DNA of 32,645 bases from Rhodocytophaga aerolata. GTDB lineage: Bacteria > Bacteroidota > Bacteroidia > Cytophagales > 172606-1. Where the stretch lies: NCBI RefSeq assembly GCF_030503435.1, contig NZ_JAUKPO010000046.1, positions 1 to 32,645 on the forward strand, written 5' to 3'. The notes beneath the pieces are model-generated. The model was not told the origin of the DNA. It worked only from the letters and a program-made list of their open reading frames with translations, and made no database searches. Position numbers and translations under genes: made by a program. Each line of letters starts with the position of its first letter. Position 1 is the first letter of the stretch. Shown here piece by piece: positions 17,687-26,277 of this stretch.

Positions 17687-17846
17687 TTCTATGGTTCTCG
17701 ATCTTATATCTATAAGACACATTATTTGTTATGCACACGTAAATCTGTTGTGACAAATTAATTTACCGGAGCAATCGCCTATCTGACAAATCCTGAGTTA
17801 CTGATCTTTGACTGGATTCTGTGAACTGCTGCTCAACAAGAATACT

Positions 17847-18446
17847 TCAACTGATCAGCCATAGGAGAAAAGAAATAAACCCCATTTTAGTGAGATTAGA
17901 TCTCAAGGTAGAAAGCCCCTTGCTTATATGTGTTTCCACAGTACGCGGAGAAATTTGCATCTGTTCAGCAATTTCATGTGTGCGTTTTCCTTCATACCGG
18001 CTGAGCAAAAAAACCTTTTTACACTGAGCAGGTAAACTGTGTACAGTTTGTTCGATAGCCTGATAAAGTTCTTCTACAGACAACTGCTGCTCAGGATGAA
18101 CTGAAGAATTTTCTATATAGTTTTCAGATACAGTTTCACTCGGCTGCTTATGTAGTTCGCGCTGTAAGTAATTGATTGACCGGTTACGGACCATCCGGAA
18201 AAGATAAGCACGATAGGACGTATTTACTTGTTCGAACAAACGGTTTGCCCAAAAATCGCAAAAAACATCGGCTACCAGATCTTCCGCAATTGTCTGTGAA
18301 TATAATATGCGAACAGCATGGCTGCATAAAGGGGAATAATACCTGCGGAACAGCAACTCGCAACCTTGCATGGGCGATTCCTTAATGGTTGTGCGAATGA
18401 TCCACTCCTGATCCGGTCCATCTACAGGTAAAGTTTCGTCGCTCAT
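17847..18446 (-). CDS. ECF RNA polymerase sigma factor (sigma-70 family, FecI-like)
   Basis: From the ATG at 18446 the product has 199 residues. An ATG at 18518 would add 24 residues that do not look like sigma sequence. Region 2 (LLFRRYYSPLCSHAVRIL, AEDLVADVFCDFW, YLFRMVRNRSINYL) melts and binds the -10 element. Region 4 (LPAQCKKVFLLSRYEG, THEIAEQMQISPRTVETHIS) is a helix-turn-helix that binds the -35. The hydrophobic C-terminal tail FISFLLWLIS is common in Bacteroidota ECF sigma factors paired with FecR. It is the first gene of the locus and probably drives susCD and the sulfatases. Confidence 0.95.
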   Translation of the reverse strand: MSDETLPVDGPDQEWIIRTTIKESPMQGCELLFRRYYSPLCSHAVRILYSQTIAEDLVADVFCDFWANRLFEQVNTSYRAYLFRMVRNRSINYLQRELHKQPSETVSENYIENSSVHPEQQLSVEELYQAIEQTVHSLPAQCKKVFLLSRYEGKRTHEIAEQMQISPRTVETHISKGLSTLRSNLTKMGFISFLLWLIS

Positions 18447-18518
18447 GCTGACTGAAGTTAACAATGGATGTACTGGCTGACCATCTGGAGTAGAATCGGA
18501 TCGGATAGAAATGTACAT

Positions 18519-19181
18519 AAGCGGTCAGGCTTGAAATTTTATAATTATTGTGTTTATACCTTAAAGACACATTTAAAAACAAGTACACGTAGTCAATATC
18601 TGTATTTTTATAAATATTTGAAAAATAATACCATAGCCAGGTTCCCAAAAGTTCACCTGACGGGCAAGTCTTTTAACATTTATTTGGCAGTTTATTGGGT
18701 TTCCATCAAAATAATGTTTCTCCCGTCTACAGGAAGCGTTTATAGAAGGTGGAGTAGAATTATCATTACCAGGCCTAACCGGAATAATATAGCGGTATTC
18801 AATGAAAAAATATTCAGAAACAATCTGCCTTTACTGCAAACCATAAAATTTCAGGAATATAGTAGGTATAAGTTTACGTATAATTACCGCATTAAAAATA
18901 AAGAATGTAATACATGCTTTTTTGCAGCAGAATACTATTCTTGCATCTTCTGAGGATGGCAAACCTTTAATCAACTTTTTGTATTCTGTACGGATATTAC
19001 GCACCTAAATCAGACAGTAAGATTATTCACCCCTTTCTTGATACTATTAGCCTTGAATAATAAATGAACTTTGGTTCCAGCTTGAACTCCTGAAGTAGGT
19101 CCAGAATTAGCTTCTATACAATAAATGAGTTAAGTTCGTTTGCTTGTAAAGCACCTGATATGGCAGATAAAAGAAACACTC
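18519..19181. other. Divergent intergenic region between the sigma operon and the PepSY/DUF2490 pair
   Basis: About 660 bp of AT-rich DNA separate divergent transcription units, so promoters for both are expected here. A plus-strand open frame at 18468-18953 has no protein-like features and crosses the sigma gene start, so it was not called. One candidate minus-strand promoter is listed separately. No small RNA gene could be defended. Confidence 0.5.
18620..18649 (-). promoter_or_regulatory. Possible Bacteroidota-type promoter for the sigma factor operon
   Basis: On the minus strand TTTG (18649-18646) is followed after 18 nt by TATTTTTC (18627-18620), a 7 of 8 match to the -7 box TAnnTTTG known from Bacteroidota. 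It would start transcription about 95 nt ahead of the ATG at 18518. The spacing is one short of the usual 19-21. In such AT-rich DNA the match may be chance. Confidence 0.25.
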
Positions 19182-19760
19182 ATGAGTAAAACTTTTTTTT
19201 TAACGCTATTCCTCTTCTTCTACCTAGCCGGCTGTGCCTTTGGACAAACAAAATTTGAAAAGGAATCCCGGCTGAAAATCCGCCAGGTACCTCTTCAAGC
19301 TAGGTTATTTGTGGATTCACTAGGTTTTCAACAAAAAGTAAAATGGTATTACGAGCAGAATCTGCAAGGCAACTCCATTGAAGCAAAATTTAAGGTTGAG
19401 AGAAAACTATACAGTGTTGAATTTGATACAGTCGGAAACCTGCAGGATATCGAAATTGGGATCGGTTGGCAGGACATGCCGGCTGCCACCATTGAGAATA
19501 TCTGCACGGCCCTACATGCCCAATACACATCCTTTACCATTCACAAAATACAGGTGCAATACAAAGGCGAACCTTCCGCGCTGCTTTCCCTACTAAACAA
19601 AAGGCAAACCGAGGAGCCGTATACAACCAACTATGAATTAATTGTAAAAGGCAGAATAGGCAGAAACGTAAAGTTGTATGAAATTACGTTTAATCAGCTT
19701 GGCATACTCACAGATACCGCTGAAATAATTTTTAGAAATACGGACAATCTCCAATACTGA
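19182..19760 (+). CDS. Exported PepSY-like protein
   Basis: A 192-residue protein from the ATG at 19182 (MSKTFFLTLFLFFYLAGCAFGQ, a clear signal peptide). An upstream ATG at 19140 would put 14 charged residues before the signal and is less likely. The middle part (KVKWYYEQNLQGNSIEAKFK, YSVEFDTVGNLQDIEIGI) resembles the PepSY-like/BLIP-like fold common in secreted Bacteroidota proteins. The function is not known; related proteins bind ligands or inhibit proteases. Only 7 nt separate it from the following DUF2490 gene, so the two form an operon. Confidence 0.7.
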   Translation: MSKTFFLTLFLFFYLAGCAFGQTKFEKESRLKIRQVPLQARLFVDSLGFQQKVKWYYEQNLQGNSIEAKFKVERKLYSVEFDTVGNLQDIEIGIGWQDMPAATIENICTALHAQYTSFTIHKIQVQYKGEPSALLSLLNKRQTEEPYTTNYELIVKGRIGRNVKLYEITFNQLGILTDTAEIIFRNTDNLQY

Positions 19761-19767
19761 CAGGTTA

Positions 19768-20451
19768 ATGGTAATGAAATTATTTTTTGGACTGTTATTG
19801 CTGACATACTCTGTGGCCAGCAATGGGCAAGGGTCTTATCAATCAGGCATATTGCCTGTATTAAATGTAAATAAGAGTATTAGTGAGGGCTGGAGTGCAA
19901 ACGTCAAATGGGAGTCGAGGCAATCGCTGGCAAGTGGTCAATCTTTAAATGAATCCAGAACAGAGTTTCGTTATATTCTCTCGGATATATCTTTAATAAC
20001 CTCAAAGAAGGTAGGATTAAACAATTCACTGGCAGGTGGGTATTTGATGCGTATCAGGGGCGATAAATGGATACACAGAGCTATTCAACAATTTACACTG
20101 GTAAAAAGATATAGCACCTTGCGTCTCTCACACCGCTTTTCAACAGATCAGACTTTTGATCCCGAGGAACTAACCGAATTAAGACTCAGGTACAGAATCA
20201 CCGTTGAACTGCCTTTGGAAGGAGCGAGCGTTGATCCGAGGGAATTTTATGTTAAAATAAATAACGAATACCTTAACTCATTTCAAGGTAAGACATACGA
20301 GCTGGAAATCAGAACTGTTCCGCTGCTAGGTTTTGGCTTTACGGACAGCAATAAAATAGAGGTTGGAATAGACTACAGAGCTGATGCATTCCTGAAAAAT
20401 GAATTAAGTAGCAACATTTGGATAAACATCAATTGGTTTGTTACCCTCTGA
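19768..20451 (+). CDS. DUF2490 domain outer-membrane beta-barrel protein
   Basis: 227 residues with a signal peptide (MKLFFGLLLLTYSVASNGQG, if the second Met at 19774 is used). The rest is alternating hydrophobic/polar strands: WSANVKWESRQSLA, RTEFRYILSDISLI, LAGGYLMRIRGDKW, TLRLSHRFSTDQTF, and a final strand IWININWFVTL ending in an aromatic-x-x-Leu pattern suited to outer-membrane assembly. The pattern fits DUF2490, a predicted small beta-barrel family of Bacteroidota. It is probably co-expressed with the PepSY-like gene 7 nt upstream; a role for the pair in envelope binding is inference only. Confidence 0.78.
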   Translation: MVMKLFFGLLLLTYSVASNGQGSYQSGILPVLNVNKSISEGWSANVKWESRQSLASGQSLNESRTEFRYILSDISLITSKKVGLNNSLAGGYLMRIRGDKWIHRAIQQFTLVKRYSTLRLSHRFSTDQTFDPEELTELRLRYRITVELPLEGASVDPREFYVKINNEYLNSFQGKTYELEIRTVPLLGFGFTDSNKIEVGIDYRADAFLKNELSSNIWININWFVTL

Positions 20452-20676
20452 CAGATGCATTAACTTCCGTCTTAGCTATTGGCTCGCTGTTATTTGTTGG
20501 TTGTATGGAAGAAAGATTAGCTTTTTCAATTGTGGTACTGAGTGGTTTGCAGTTACCTGAAAGGATAAATTTTAAATACAATATTTTTGTCTTTCCAGGA
20601 TTCCAGTCTGGAGAGGCTAAAAAAATGTCTAACAAATTGTATTCAAAAATTTATCCGCTACTTTAATAATTTTATC

Positions 20677-21057
20677 TTAGGCTCGCACTACTTGCGGCTC
20701 GTAGATGAAATGTTCTATCCATTGACTTAGGGAAGCAACTCTTCTTCCCTTTTTATCTCTGTGGTCATGGTGATGATTATTGTAGATATTTCTCATCATT
20801 TGTATACACATATACATGGCACATGCAAAGGAGAGGATCTCCCATAGCAGATTTGCTTCTAGACAGTTAAGCGAATCAAAAAAGTAAGTGCATGTCTGTG
20901 CAAGCCCATATTTGAAGAACCTTCTTGGTTCGTTGAAGAGCATAAGCAAGGCAAGACACAAACTGGATAAAGGGAAAACAATATTGCTAGTCACTAAAAT
21001 GCCTATACTTAAGGCGGCCATAGCTACTAAAATATACATCCTGTTTTGAAGGTACAT
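20677..21057 (-). CDS. Small hypothetical membrane protein
   Basis: A 126-residue frame with two or three predicted membrane helices (YILVAMAALSIGILVTSNIV, SLCLALLMLF, WEILSFACAMYMCIQMM) followed by a basic, His-rich cytoplasmic-like tail (NNHHHDHRDKKGRR). No family was recognised. Composition and the membrane/basic-tail layout look coding, but there is no supporting neighbour. A pair of overlapping hairpins lies 166-230 nt upstream of its start. Confidence 0.5.
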   Translation of the reverse strand: MYLQNRMYILVAMAALSIGILVTSNIVFPLSSLCLALLMLFNEPRRFFKYGLAQTCTYFFDSLNCLEANLLWEILSFACAMYMCIQMMRNIYNNHHHDHRDKKGRRVASLSQWIEHFIYEPQVVRA

Positions 21058-21222
21058 ATAAAATCAGGCTGCTACGCCTGCTCGTTTTTTAAGCCAAATG
21101 TATGAGTAAACAAGCTATATTTCCAAAATACGCCTGTTGTATAGCAATGTTAGGATGTGAGAAAACGTAAGAAATCCTACTATATTCTCTTTCTACGTAA
21201 ATAGAAAACAGGTTTAGCATTC

Positions 21223-21287
21223 GCCCCTTTCTGTTTCCTTATCGAAAGGGGCAAAAGGGGCAAAGATATGTATTCCCCTTTTGTCCC
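21223..21287. repeat. Two overlapping, mutually exclusive hairpins (GGGCAAAAGGGG family)
   Basis: GCCCCTTTC (21223-21231) is a perfect inverted repeat of GAAAGGGGC (21244-21252). The bases at 21248-21260 (GGGGCAAAAGGGG) also pair with CCCCTTTTGTCCC (21275-21287) over 13 positions with one G-T wobble. Because 21248-21252 is shared, only one hairpin can form at a time. The larger hairpin has the core seen again at 21680, 23023 and 27493. Confidence 0.6.
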
Positions 21288-21679
21288 ATATATGCAGTTT
21301 CAGCCTTCGCTGCAAAATAAAAGGGAGCTTACAGGCCCCCTGAAGATAGATGCTGTTTATTGTTTTCATTAAAGAAATGAGTATTGCCAAAACATAGATC
21401 AAAATACAAAACTAATTTCAGTATCTTTTAACCTAAACCTTTTAACCAGTATGAAGCTGATTCTAACGTTAATGATAGAATTTTCAACAGGTAAACTATC
21501 TTTCAGGATTTTTTTTATTATTTCCAGTTAGGTAGACTTTTTCCAAGTAATAACTGCTAACAATCGCCGGTTTTATATGAGTAGGGCTTATCCATCCAAC
21601 ACAAGTCAAGGTCAGATTTATAAAAGCACGCAAAAAAGAGAGTTTATTTAATTCCCCCTTTCGAAAAACTCAATTACAT

Positions 21680-21724
21680 GGGCAAGAAGGGAAACTATTA
21701 TCATCCCCTCTCGCCCAATTTTTT
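21680..21724 (+). terminator. Terminator-like hairpin of the GGGCAARAGGGGA family
   Basis: GGGCAAGAAGGGA (21680-21692) pairs at 11 of 13 positions with TCCCCTCTCGCCC (21704-21716), with an 11-nt loop, and is followed by six T residues (21719-21724). This is the shape of a Rho-independent terminator on the plus strand, although no plus-strand gene is seen immediately upstream. It may therefore end an unannotated transcript or simply be an interspersed repeat. Confidence 0.45.
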
Positions 21725-21939
21725 ATATAAAAAGCTGGAATATGAAAGAGGCAGTTGATTATTTTAAAAAGGGTAAGAATCACTTCTTAACTGTAGTCTT
21801 CTAGGAGCAATGCAAAAATAAGAGGCAGAATAAACTTAGAAAACTGACGCTGTGCCTTTTTGCTTTTGTTTTGGCTTTGCGCATCAGCAGGAGCTTTAGC
21901 CCCTATTATGGTATTTATCTTTCAACAACAATTCAAACT

Positions 21940-22800
21940 TTAACGGCATTCGTACTCTGCTATAGTTGTAAGAGTAGCACTACCGTTTTGAGTCTTTTGA
22001 ACTATAGTTTGTGTAGTTGCAAATCCTTCGGTGTTGTATTGGTAAGAGTTTTCAATTGTATAGTTACTTGTAGGATATTGAGTAAAAGATGCAGTCATCT
22101 TTTTCATCATGTTCTTACTAGGTGTCATGCTGCTTAAACTACTATAATAATAAGACTGGGAGAAAGATCTTTGCTTATTTTCCATATCCAAGTAGTATTC
22201 GTATTCAGTAATAAACTCGGAAGGGGCACCTTGGCCAAATTGAGCTTTGATGCAATTACCGTCTTGATAGGTAAATATAGAGGTAAATGTAGAGGTGTGA
22301 TAAGTAGTACTATTTGATGTTACTTGCAAATTTTTTGTACGATTACCCTCCAAATCATATTCGCAGGTAGTTTCTATTTTGGATTGGTAGCTGATTTCAT
22401 TATAAGGAATACTATTTAACTGAACATATTTAGCTATTTGGCCCTTTTGATTATACTCTAATGTAGTTACCTCCCCTTTTGTAGTTTGCCTCCCATTGTC
22501 CCAGTAACGGTTATTTTTAACTATATGTTTGGTTAGTTGATCTTGTGGATTATATTCATAGTTCATCACCATATCTTCTTGTCCCTCATAATAGCTTATC
22601 GCCTGAGTAAGTTTACCTTCATTATCATATTTGTATATGGTGTAATCAGTGGGTTTATCAGGATTATAGATTTTTGTTAATCGGCAAGCGGGAGTTGTCT
22701 GTGCGATACGTGCACCTTGGTCGTCTTTCTCACAACTAGTTAAAAAAGTTAAACTAAGTAGGTAAAGAGCAATAAACAATGAATTTGTTTTACTTGACAT
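21940..22800 (-). CDS. Secreted lipoprotein with YD/RHS-like short repeats
   Basis: A 286-residue protein with a signal peptide ending in lipobox FLTSC (Cys23). The body has repeated Tyr-rich strands of the type YxYDxxGKLTQAISY, YEYNPQDQLTKHI, LEYNQKGQIAKYV, CEYDLEGNRTKNL and YQYNTEGFATTQT, spaced about 20-35 residues. This is the pattern of YD-repeat or RHS-like beta-strands often found in Bacteroidota surface lipoproteins. There is no toxin domain or RHS core box, so it is not a full RHS protein. The function is unknown. Flanked by long non-coding spacers, it is probably monocistronic. Confidence 0.75.
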   Translation of the reverse strand: MSSKTNSLFIALYLLSLTFLTSCEKDDQGARIAQTTPACRLTKIYNPDKPTDYTIYKYDNEGKLTQAISYYEGQEDMVMNYEYNPQDQLTKHIVKNNRYWDNGRQTTKGEVTTLEYNQKGQIAKYVQLNSIPYNEISYQSKIETTCEYDLEGNRTKNLQVTSNSTTYHTSTFTSIFTYQDGNCIKAQFGQGAPSEFITEYEYYLDMENKQRSFSQSYYYSSLSSMTPSKNMMKKMTASFTQYPTSNYTIENSYQYNTEGFATTQTIVQKTQNGSATLTTIAEYECR

Positions 22801-23572
22801 TTTTACTAAATATTTAAAAGTCTAAAATAGTATGAATGGGTGTGTTTTGGCTAAAATAGAGATATATCCAAAAGAAAATTATAATGTAACAACTGCTAAT
22901 ACCATTCCTGCTAAAGAGTGTACTATGCTTTTAGTGGTGTATATATCATAGTATAGAGAAATATGCTCTACCCATCCCCAAAGTAACTAAGTTCGATAAG
23001 TAGAATAATGAAAAGGAAAAAGTGGAGAAGAAGGGAAAGTAAAGTTTAAAAATCATTTCCCCTATTGTCCATTTTTACTTATTATAGGAATAACAAAGGG
23101 GGAGTTAACTTAACAACCCCTTAAACTAGTAAGGATGTACCTTGAAGTAATAAATTTTTCTTCCTGAAGTATTTCTAAAAAAGTGGGGCCTGACAAATTA
23201 CATGAGCACTCTTTTGTCTGCCCAAAGCAAGTCGGGTACTTTCCTGCCATAACGGCTATGGAGTCTCTCCCTGCCTTTCTGGCAAAGTAGACAAAGCACA
23301 AGGGAATTTGGGCTTGTGTGGGATAAGATAAGCTGTTTTTCTCCGTAACAATTCTGATCAACATTAAACCGCCTGATGAAAGATATCCGAAACTTTACAC
23401 CACCCAATCATGTGTTTGCTTATTTTAAGGCTTTTTGAGTAAGAAACCTGATTTTTTCACCTCCAGATCTATATACTTCAGTCCTTTATTTCTCTACTTG
23501 GGCTATTTCCGGCTTAGGGAGATGCTTACGGTTGTTTGGGACTAGCTACTTTTGGGTAAACAAACCCTATCT
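22801..23572. other. Non-coding spacer with hairpin repeats
   Basis: About 770 bp with no supported gene. Minus-strand frames of 69-84 residues at 23110-23407 overlap each other in different frames and have no recognisable domain. The spacer contains the hairpin at 23023-23071 and, just after it, a smaller inverted repeat AAGGGG/CCCCTT (23096-23122) enclosing GTTAAC. Confidence 0.4.
23023..23076 (+). terminator. Terminator-like hairpin of the G-rich family
   Basis: The 16-nt arms at 23023-23038 (TGGAGAAGAAGGGAAA) and 23056-23071 (TTTCCCCTATTGTCCA) pair at 13 of 16 positions. The second arm is followed by TTTTT after one A-ending base. It shares the AAGGGGAAA core with the hairpins at 21248, 21680 and 27493. 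No plus-strand gene is seen just upstream. Confidence 0.4.
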
Positions 23573-24970
23573 ATGAAAACGGCTAACGCACCTTACCTAC
23601 ACAAATTCTTATGGCTTTTGCTCATTATACTCCCCTTTTCGGCCTGTAATCAGTTCGACTTCCGGGAAGAAATAAGTCCCATTAAAAAACCTTCCGGGCT
23701 GGAGGGCATCTGGCAATCGGAAGGCTATGGGTATGTTATGGATGTATCCAACGGGAAAGCGACGGTATACGACTATACCAGTACTACGTGCCTGAAGAAA
23801 ACCTTCTTCTTCGACTTACCCGGTTTTGAGGTAGCTAACTGGGATGTTTCCTTGAATGCCAAAGGCGATGAACTACTCTACAAAGCCAAGGGTCCCATAA
23901 CAGAGTTCCGCTTCAAACGCATCAATAAACTACCCAAGGTATGCGACAACGGAGGCATAGCCCCCACTAGGGATGCGAAAGTAAATTTTGATCTACTATG
24001 GCAAACCTTTGAGGATCAGTATGCTTTCTTCAATCTGAGGCAGGTAGACTGGAAATCATTGCGTGACAAATACCGCCCGCAGGTAACTGAGCAGAACCTG
24101 GAAACCACTTTTCAGCAGCTAATAAGCCATTTTAATGAAGACCATGTTACGCTTTCAGTAAATGGCGATGACTTTCTAAACCGGTTTGATGCCGGGGCTA
24201 TCCGTACATTTGCCCGCTTTTATGCAGAAAACCCTGCCGGCACTTCCCAACAAAATATAAAATTATACGCTATTGGAGAGTATGAGAAAATAGTCGGGAA
24301 TGTGATTACCAGTTACCTGCATGGAAATGTACAAACGGCGCTGAATAACCAGATAATCTGGGGTAAACTGGAGGGAAATATTGGGTATCTGCATGTTGGT
24401 CAGATGAGTGGATACGAATTGAGTGACTTACAATTAGTGTTGGATCAGGTGTTCACCGAGTTAAAAAACTGCCCCAGCATGGTGGTAGATGTACGCTTCA
24501 ACCTCGGCGGCTCTGACAGGCTGGCGTTGGAAATAGCAGGCAGGTTTACTTCTGTTCAGCAAATTGGCTGGAAATTCACTGCACGCACCGGAAATGGTTT
24601 TGCCAGGGAACAAGTAGTTATGCAAAAGCCTACTGGTGGGTATACCTTTACCAAACCAACGGTAGTATTGACTAGTATACTCACCTCCAGTGCAGCAGAA
24701 GTCTTTACACTGATGATGCGGCAACTGCCACAGGTACAGACCATGGGTGAATCAACCAATGGCATATTCTCTACCGTGCTGCCTAAGGAACTACCCAACG
24801 GCTGGCTGCTTACCCTATCTAACGAACGGTTAACGGATGCCCAGGGGCAGGTATTTGAAGGTACCGGTATTCCTGTGGATATTGCAGCCCCTTTCCCAAG
24901 CAAAGCAGAACGCGACAATGGCCAGGATTCAGGTATTGAAAAAGCCATTAGTTGGTTGAAAAATCAATAA
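23573..24970 (+). CDS. S41-family peptidase lipoprotein
   Basis: From the ATG at 23573, which begins a clean signal peptide ending in lipobox PFSAC (Cys25), the product has 465 residues. An ATG 7 codons upstream is possible. The tail-specific protease fold is seen from FDLLWQTFEDQYAFF, through NEDHVTLSV and GNIGYLHVGQM, to MVVDVRFNLGGSD. The likely nucleophile Ser lies near residue 370 in LTSSAAEVF, followed by GESTNG and ELPNGWLLTLSNE and a terminal FEGTGIPVDI. The Lys of CtpA-type enzymes (TFGKG) is not present, which places it with the S41 branch carrying GExTxG. It is followed after 90 nt by a DUF418 gene, probably as an operon. Confidence 0.88.
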   Translation: MKTANAPYLHKFLWLLLIILPFSACNQFDFREEISPIKKPSGLEGIWQSEGYGYVMDVSNGKATVYDYTSTTCLKKTFFFDLPGFEVANWDVSLNAKGDELLYKAKGPITEFRFKRINKLPKVCDNGGIAPTRDAKVNFDLLWQTFEDQYAFFNLRQVDWKSLRDKYRPQVTEQNLETTFQQLISHFNEDHVTLSVNGDDFLNRFDAGAIRTFARFYAENPAGTSQQNIKLYAIGEYEKIVGNVITSYLHGNVQTALNNQIIWGKLEGNIGYLHVGQMSGYELSDLQLVLDQVFTELKNCPSMVVDVRFNLGGSDRLALEIAGRFTSVQQIGWKFTARTGNGFAREQVVMQKPTGGYTFTKPTVVLTSILTSSAAEVFTLMMRQLPQVQTMGESTNGIFSTVLPKELPNGWLLTLSNERLTDAQGQVFEGTGIPVDIAAPFPSKAERDNGQDSGIEKAISWLKNQ

Positions 24971-25060
24971 GTGCAAAAGTTTAAGCCTCCCTGTTTATCT
25001 CTTTCAAGCCTTTCCTCCTGCTTCACTCACCAGAAGCAGGAACTTTACGCTATCTGTTTT

Positions 25061-26266
25061 ATGACTACTCATGCTACTCCACCAATGATAGGCTCTCGCA
25101 TTGAAAGGGTAGATGCGCTGCGGGGTTTAGCTTTGTTAGGAATCATCCTTGCCAATGTTCCCTATGCTCCAGGCTTAAGTGAAATCCACAGCGACACCAG
25201 GTACATAATTGGCTCTCCATCTATTGAGAATATGCTTCAGGTATTTAGCAGTATCTTCATCGATAAAAAGTTTATTCCCATTTTCTCTATTTTATTTGGA
25301 TTTGGCTTCTCCGTGCAATTAAGTAAAATACAAGGCAGCCGGAGCGAATTTAATACCTACTTCAGGAGAAGAATGCTGCTGCTGTTTTTGATCGGATGTA
25401 TGCATGGGTACCTGCTGTGGTTTGGTGACATCACCAGGAATTATGCCCTTTGCGGACTTTTACTGCTAGTAGTGTATAAATGGCCTTTAGCTAGAATCCT
25501 CTGGCTGGCCCTTATCCTATCTGTGCCAGCTACCGCTCTTGTATATATTCTTAATGCTGCCCTCAACCTGCAGCAGTATGGCTACGATGTTTCTATGGTG
25601 AAAGATCTCTACCTAACAGATAATTACCTCAGATACCTGCAAATTAATGCAACTATTGATCCTCTGGTTAACTTCCTGCAAGATTCACCCATCACCCTGG
25701 TATTCTGCTCAGGGCAGATTCTACTGGGCTTCTGGCTGGGTCAAACAGGCTTTTTCTACAATCCTGGGCTTTTCAAAAGCAGGATTCGTACATGGATACT
25801 TTTTGGCAGTACCTTTGGTGTGCTAGGCAGTGTAGGCTTGTGGGCCATTACCACTGGAAAAATTGAACTGAGTGGTGCCTCTGCAGGACTGATATTTCTG
25901 GTGGTTGGCGGACTTGTGTTGCAAAGCTTATTTTATGTAGCTTTGTTTGTCAAACTATACCATTACCACAGATGGAGGCGGCTGCTGGGCCTGTTTATAC
26001 CTGTAGGCAAAATGGCCCTCACCAATTACCTCATGCAAACGGTATTCTGCCTGTTATTTTTTTTCCATTGGCCCCATGCCTTACAGTTATATGGCAAAGT
26101 AACCCTGACTGAAACCTATCTGATAGCCTTGTGCATTTTTGGATTCCAGACCATATATAGCCATTGGTGGTTTGAGCATTTTACACAAGGCCCTGTAGAA
26201 ATGCTTTGGAAAAAATTAGCTTACCGGAATGTAGCTACCAAACACACCGAATACATTCATCACTGA
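25061..26266 (+). CDS. DUF418 domain membrane protein
   Basis: A polytopic inner-membrane protein of 401 residues with about eight or nine hydrophobic helices. The start chosen is the ATG at 25061, since the open frame upstream (from a GTG at 24971) has no membrane-protein features. The N-terminal signature RIERVDALRGLALLGIILANV, the motif FSILFGFGFSVQL and the C-terminal VGKMALTNYLMQT and WFEHFTQGPVEMLWK are typical of DUF418 (YeiB-like) proteins, a family related to acyltransferase-3/heparan-acetyltransferase-like membrane enzymes. The function is unproven; an acyl-transfer role is inferred from fold only. It ends 11 nt from the stop of the convergent LytTR gene. Confidence 0.9.
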   Translation: MTTHATPPMIGSRIERVDALRGLALLGIILANVPYAPGLSEIHSDTRYIIGSPSIENMLQVFSSIFIDKKFIPIFSILFGFGFSVQLSKIQGSRSEFNTYFRRRMLLLFLIGCMHGYLLWFGDITRNYALCGLLLLVVYKWPLARILWLALILSVPATALVYILNAALNLQQYGYDVSMVKDLYLTDNYLRYLQINATIDPLVNFLQDSPITLVFCSGQILLGFWLGQTGFFYNPGLFKSRIRTWILFGSTFGVLGSVGLWAITTGKIELSGASAGLIFLVVGGLVLQSLFYVALFVKLYHYHRWRRLLGLFIPVGKMALTNYLMQTVFCLLFFFHWPHALQLYGKVTLTETYLIALCIFGFQTIYSHWWFEHFTQGPVEMLWKKLAYRNVATKHTEYIHH

Positions 26267-26277
26267 TTCTGGCAGTA

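Larger units (their letters stand above)
21058..21939. other. Long non-coding spacer with two hairpin repeats
   Basis: Nearly 880 bp without a convincing gene. Short frames at 21214-21402 and 21871-22137 lack protein-like features; the second lies antisense to the lipoprotein gene. The region holds the hairpins at 21223-21287 and 21680-21724. The spacer is long for this genome and could hide a small RNA, which cannot be shown from sequence alone. Confidence 0.4.

Noticed and set aside
18468-18953. 161-codon open frame on the plus strand in the divergent spacer
   Set aside because: It begins inside the sigma gene region, has no domain or signal, and its residues are what AT-rich DNA gives by chance.
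23110-23407. Two overlapping minus-strand frames of 69 and 84 residues
   Set aside because: They read the same DNA in different frames, have no recognisable family and no clear start. A degraded mobile-element relic is possible but not shown.
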